From assembly GCF_000148645.1 (NCBI RefSeq), contig NC_014541.1, positions 1,364,001 to 1,428,000 of the forward strand: a stretch of DNA of 64,000 nucleotides, read 5' to 3'. This DNA is from Ferrimonas balearica DSM 9799. Lineage in GTDB: Bacteria; Pseudomonadota; Gammaproteobacteria; Enterobacterales; Shewanellaceae. The first letter of the stretch is position 1; every line of letters starts with the position of its first letter. A model generated the notes under the pieces. It worked only from the letters and a program-made list of their open reading frames with translations, ran no database searches and had not been told where the DNA came from. Below are positions 61,349 through 64,000 of the stretch, one piece after another. The translations under genes and the position numbers were made by a program.

Positions 61349-64000
61349 GTGTTTGTTGATGCTGAGATACCAAGTCTGGATGAATGTGTACTTCACTCAT
61401 GGACCTACTACTCAATGAGCAAATGCGTTGCCTTGACTTCCGGAGAGTCAACAGACGCAACCAAATATTTAAAGAAGAAGTTTCCTGGGCTGCTTATCGG
61501 TTTTGATAGTCGAACTGTCAGCGCAGAGAAGCTCGATGCGTTTCGAGCGGCGCATGGCATTGTTGTCGTTCCAAGAGAGAATAGCCATAACAAGGCACCA
61601 TCTTCAAAAGCACAGAGTGTGAACGAAACCGAACAGGTTGCCGATAAAGAGGTAGATGAACACGACACTCCCGCTTATGTGGTTGTTGCACCAGATTGGT
61701 ACACTGAAGATGATGAGTACCAGCAATACCACCTATATGTAAATGGGCGAAATGGCGTAATTTCTGAGACTAAAATCAAAGATGGCATTGTCAAGTTTCG
61801 TGGTGATATTCCTTTAGCTAAGTATGTACACAATCTTTCTCTTTCCGATGCAGAGATCAGTGCAATTACGAATATACTGACGGAAGGTGTGGATATTGGT
61901 AAAACCATCGCACTGGATTCTGGCACACAGTTTGGCCTGTCAGTCGATGACCCCAGCTTGTCACTTTCTATCATTAAAGATGATCAGGAAGAGGTGTACT
62001 CCTATGGTTTGAAGAGAGGCATTATTCATTGGCAAAACCTCTCTGTACATTTCGATGATGTCAGTAGTGACATTAATGCCAACCTTAGAGCGAAAGACAG
62101 CTACAAGGGCCAATTTGGCATGTTCAGTATGGATTACTATGGTCAGGCCAATGATGGCGATTCGTACTTGAAACTGCAAAATGCTTCATTCATGCTCAAG
62201 CCCTTCAATAACGGCATGCAGATGGGTATCGGTTGGCTGACAGATGAAAGCTACAACGAACCCTATGGCACTTTGGGTTACGCGAACCTGCTCAAAACCC
62301 ATCGCTTCGCAGGACTTGAATTGTTCAACTTCAGCTCATTTGACCATGAGTTTAAGGTAAACCAAAGTGGCGAAGGCTTTGATGTATTCTCTCGAGGCTA
62401 TGCGTATGCGTCGATATACGCCAATGGCCGCTTTGTTACCGGCATTAATCTTGCGCCAGGTTTTAACCGTATTGATGACCGCCTGTTGGATGACGGTCAG
62501 AATCTGGTTGAGGTAAAGAAGCGATACAATGATGGGACAGAGGATTCTGAGACCATTAATTACTTCAAAAAATCGTTAGCTCGAGCTGATGAGCAGTCGA
62601 TATATCTGAAGTTGGCGCTTGGAGCAAAAGAGATAAACGGAGCGTATCAGGGAGCGGTGACGCTTAAGTCTGCCCTTAACTCACACTATGGCGACATCGA
62701 CTTTCAAACCTCCTATTTTGCCGAACTTGGTGACGTTTCGTCGGAGTTGGAGTATCAAAAGTCGTTCGGCCCTTTGATGTTTCAACTATACGGTGCTGTG
62801 GCAACGAATGGGGAGTCTGGATATGGGACCCGAATTTCCGCCAGTCCTTTCTCTCGTGTGTACAGCAGTCTCGAATATCGCTCGGTTGATTCCAAAGATT
62901 GCAGTGAGCAGAATCAATTTCTCTCATATAACTGCTTTGATGACCTGAACGCCTACATGTCGGTTCAATTGCCCTTTGGGGTCTTTGCTACCTACAACTA
63001 TAAGTACGTGGATTACGCTACCTCCGGCGTTCGAGCTCAAACAAATCGTGTGTCATTAAACAAATATCATCACTTTTCCAATGGTATCACTCTTGGCTTG
63101 AACGGGAGTTTTGAGCAACGTGATGATATGAGTAATTTTATGAGCGGCATGGACAGTGAGAATCTGTATGTAGGCTTTAATCTGAGTTACAGCCAGGGTC
63201 AACACTCAATGAGTTACGATGCCTCATACAATGACGATCTGTTCAGGGAAACCTCCTACCCGACACAAGGGCACTCACTGGGCTACTCAACGCGGTTCGA
63301 TGATCTGTCTCTGAGTGCACGGGCGGGAGTAACCCGAAGCAAACTGGCGACCAGTCACCATGCCTCTGTATCAGCACGATATGGCTCAGACTTTGGCGCC
63401 TTTTATGGAAGTGGCTCGTTTTCGCAGTCCCGTAACCAGTTTTCCCTGGCGCACGATTACCTTTTGGCTGTTAACGACAGGTCATACAGTTTCAGGTCTC
63501 ACCAAACTGCCTATACGGATACTGGTGTGATATTTGATACCGGAACCATCCCGTCAGATGAGTTATTGACTGTTACGCTGAAAAGCAAGAATAGCGTAAT
63601 TAGCTATCGATTGGATGGCAGCGAACAAAAGTTCTTTCCGCTGGAACCTGGAAGGTACAACTTAAGTGTTAAATCCACGGAAGTTAATAAATCAAGGCTA
63701 TCAGACATACTTATTAATGAAAAGTTGATCGATATCTTCAAAGGCGATGTCAGGACAATTGATTTTACTTATAGCGATAAGTTTATCATCGCATTTAATG
63801 ATATTGGGTCGGCAGATAGGGGTTCGATCAAGATAAAGGGATGCGATCGAAACTTTGGTTCAGATGGTGATTACGAATTTACCTGTACATCGAAAGACCT
63901 ATTGAGTGATGGAGTGTTTGAAGCGTCAGTCAATGATGAAATCCTGCTTTGCCGGTACAACAATATGAGAATCTATAGCGATATCTATTATTCATTAGGG
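61349..64000 (+). CDS. CS1/TcfC-type fimbrial usher, C-terminus beyond the window
   Basis: 884 codons are open and run off the right edge. After a stop at 61343 the first start is GTG 61349, with AGGGAAG eight bases upstream. From about residue 115 the protein reads like an outer-membrane usher: QQYHLYVNGR, then a barrel of alternating polar/aromatic strands, a plug-like YASIYANGRFVTGINLAPGF near residue 350, and a late RLDGSEQKFFPLEPGRYNL of the kind in the TcfC E-set-like domain. The first 105 or so residues (about 12 kDa) have no match I recognise and no visible signal peptide, which is unusual. AT-rich and directly downstream of the pilin terminator. Confidence 0.82.
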   Translation, partial: MFVDAEIPSLDECVLHSWTYYSMSKCVALTSGESTDATKYLKKKFPGLLIGFDSRTVSAEKLDAFRAAHGIVVVPRENSHNKAPSSKAQSVNETEQVADKEVDEHDTPAYVVVAPDWYTEDDEYQQYHLYVNGRNGVISETKIKDGIVKFRGDIPLAKYVHNLSLSDAEISAITNILTEGVDIGKTIALDSGTQFGLSVDDPSLSLSIIKDDQEEVYSYGLKRGIIHWQNLSVHFDDVSSDINANLRAKDSYKGQFGMFSMDYYGQANDGDSYLKLQNASFMLKPFNNGMQMGIGWLTDESYNEPYGTLGYANLLKTHRFAGLELFNFSSFDHEFKVNQSGEGFDVFSRGYAYASIYANGRFVTGINLAPGFNRIDDRLLDDGQNLVEVKKRYNDGTEDSETINYFKKSLARADEQSIYLKLALGAKEINGAYQGAVTLKSALNSHYGDIDFQTSYFAELGDVSSELEYQKSFGPLMFQLYGAVATNGESGYGTRISASPFSRVYSSLEYRSVDSKDCSEQNQFLSYNCFDDLNAYMSVQLPFGVFATYNYKYVDYATSGVRAQTNRVSLNKYHHFSNGITLGLNGSFEQRDDMSNFMSGMDSENLYVGFNLSYSQGQHSMSYDASYNDDLFRETSYPTQGHSLGYSTRFDDLSLSARAGVTRSKLATSHHASVSARYGSDFGAFYGSGSFSQSRNQFSLAHDYLLAVNDRSYSFRSHQTAYTDTGVIFDTGTIPSDELLTVTLKSKNSVISYRLDGSEQKFFPLEPGRYNLSVKSTEVNKSRLSDILINEKLIDIFKGDVRTIDFTYSDKFIIAFNDIGSADRGSIKIKGCDRNFGSDGDYEFTCTSKDLLSDGVFEASVNDEILLCRYNNMRIYSDIYYSLG

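Noticed and set aside
1-64000. tRNA, rRNA, CRISPR array, integron attC sites or a recognisable insertion sequence
   Set aside because: I looked for tRNA T-loops, regularly spaced repeats, attC-type ends and transposase motifs and saw none that held up. A computational scan would be more reliable than reading by eye.

Overview
The window is chromosomal DNA of a marine-type gammaproteobacterium. High GC over most of its length, the E. coli-like block purMN / upp-uraA-hda ... arsC-bepA-perM, a hug/hut heme locus, many TonB receptors and lipoproteins, and a five-heme nitrite reductase all point to the Shewanella/Ferrimonas group. Ferrimonas is my best guess from GC and gene content; this is inference, since no 16S gene is present.

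Layout. 0-4.4 kb: start of a LysR regulator, a XapA-like purine nucleoside phosphorylase with a NupC nucleoside transporter, a DMT exporter and a LysE/RhtB exporter. 4.4-6.7 kb: a large secreted protein of unknown function. 6.9-14.9 kb: a complete heme acquisition locus in two divergent, probably Fur-controlled arms, tonB-exbB-exbD-hmuT-hmuU-hmuV on the minus strand and hutX-hutZ-heme receptor on the plus strand. 15-21.1 kb: a four-carbon sugar-acid operon (ltnD-otnK-otnC-otnI-gntP) with a divergent DeoR-family repressor, in the gene order of E. coli ygbI-ygbJKLMN. 21.2-27.7 kb: YbaK deacylase, an EAL phosphodiesterase, asnB, an M28 lipoprotein peptidase and a ChrR-like bicupin. 27.7-34.3 kb: alkaline phosphatase and a TonB receptor, divergent from a membrane-anchored ToxR-like regulator with a periplasmic beta-propeller. 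34.3-54.7 kb: nagD, purMN, upp-uraA, a DUF2066 gene and hda, then an inserted group (chagasin-like inhibitor, ClsC-like phospholipase, 2OG-Fe(II) oxygenase, putative metallopeptidase lipoprotein, DUF2069), then arsC, bepA, a TusA-like gene and perM, a three-module lipoprotein, a LuxR regulator and a DUF4332 protein. 54.8-58.9 kb: M14-type peptidase, nitroreductase and a lipoprotein form of NrfA preceded by two NarP/NarL-like sites. 58.9-60.7 kb: no convincing gene. 60.7-64 kb: an AT-rich CS1/CFA-I-type pilus locus (major pilin, then an usher that runs off the right edge).

How the genes work together. The heme receptor takes heme through the outer membrane with TonB-ExbBD energy, HmuT and HmuUV move it to the cytosol, and HutX/HutZ carry and break it down. 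GntP imports the sugar acid that LtnD oxidises, OtnI isomerises, OtnK phosphorylates and OtnC decarboxylates to dihydroxyacetone phosphate. Upp/UraA and XapA/NupC salvage bases and nucleosides, and PurMN makes purines de novo. NrfA supports nitrite ammonification. The points I found most unusual are the lipidated NrfA with a duplicated cysteine module and its regulatory region, the receptor/phosphatase/propeller-regulator trio, the phased direct-repeat operators in the sugar-acid locus, and a pilus usher that starts without a visible signal peptide.
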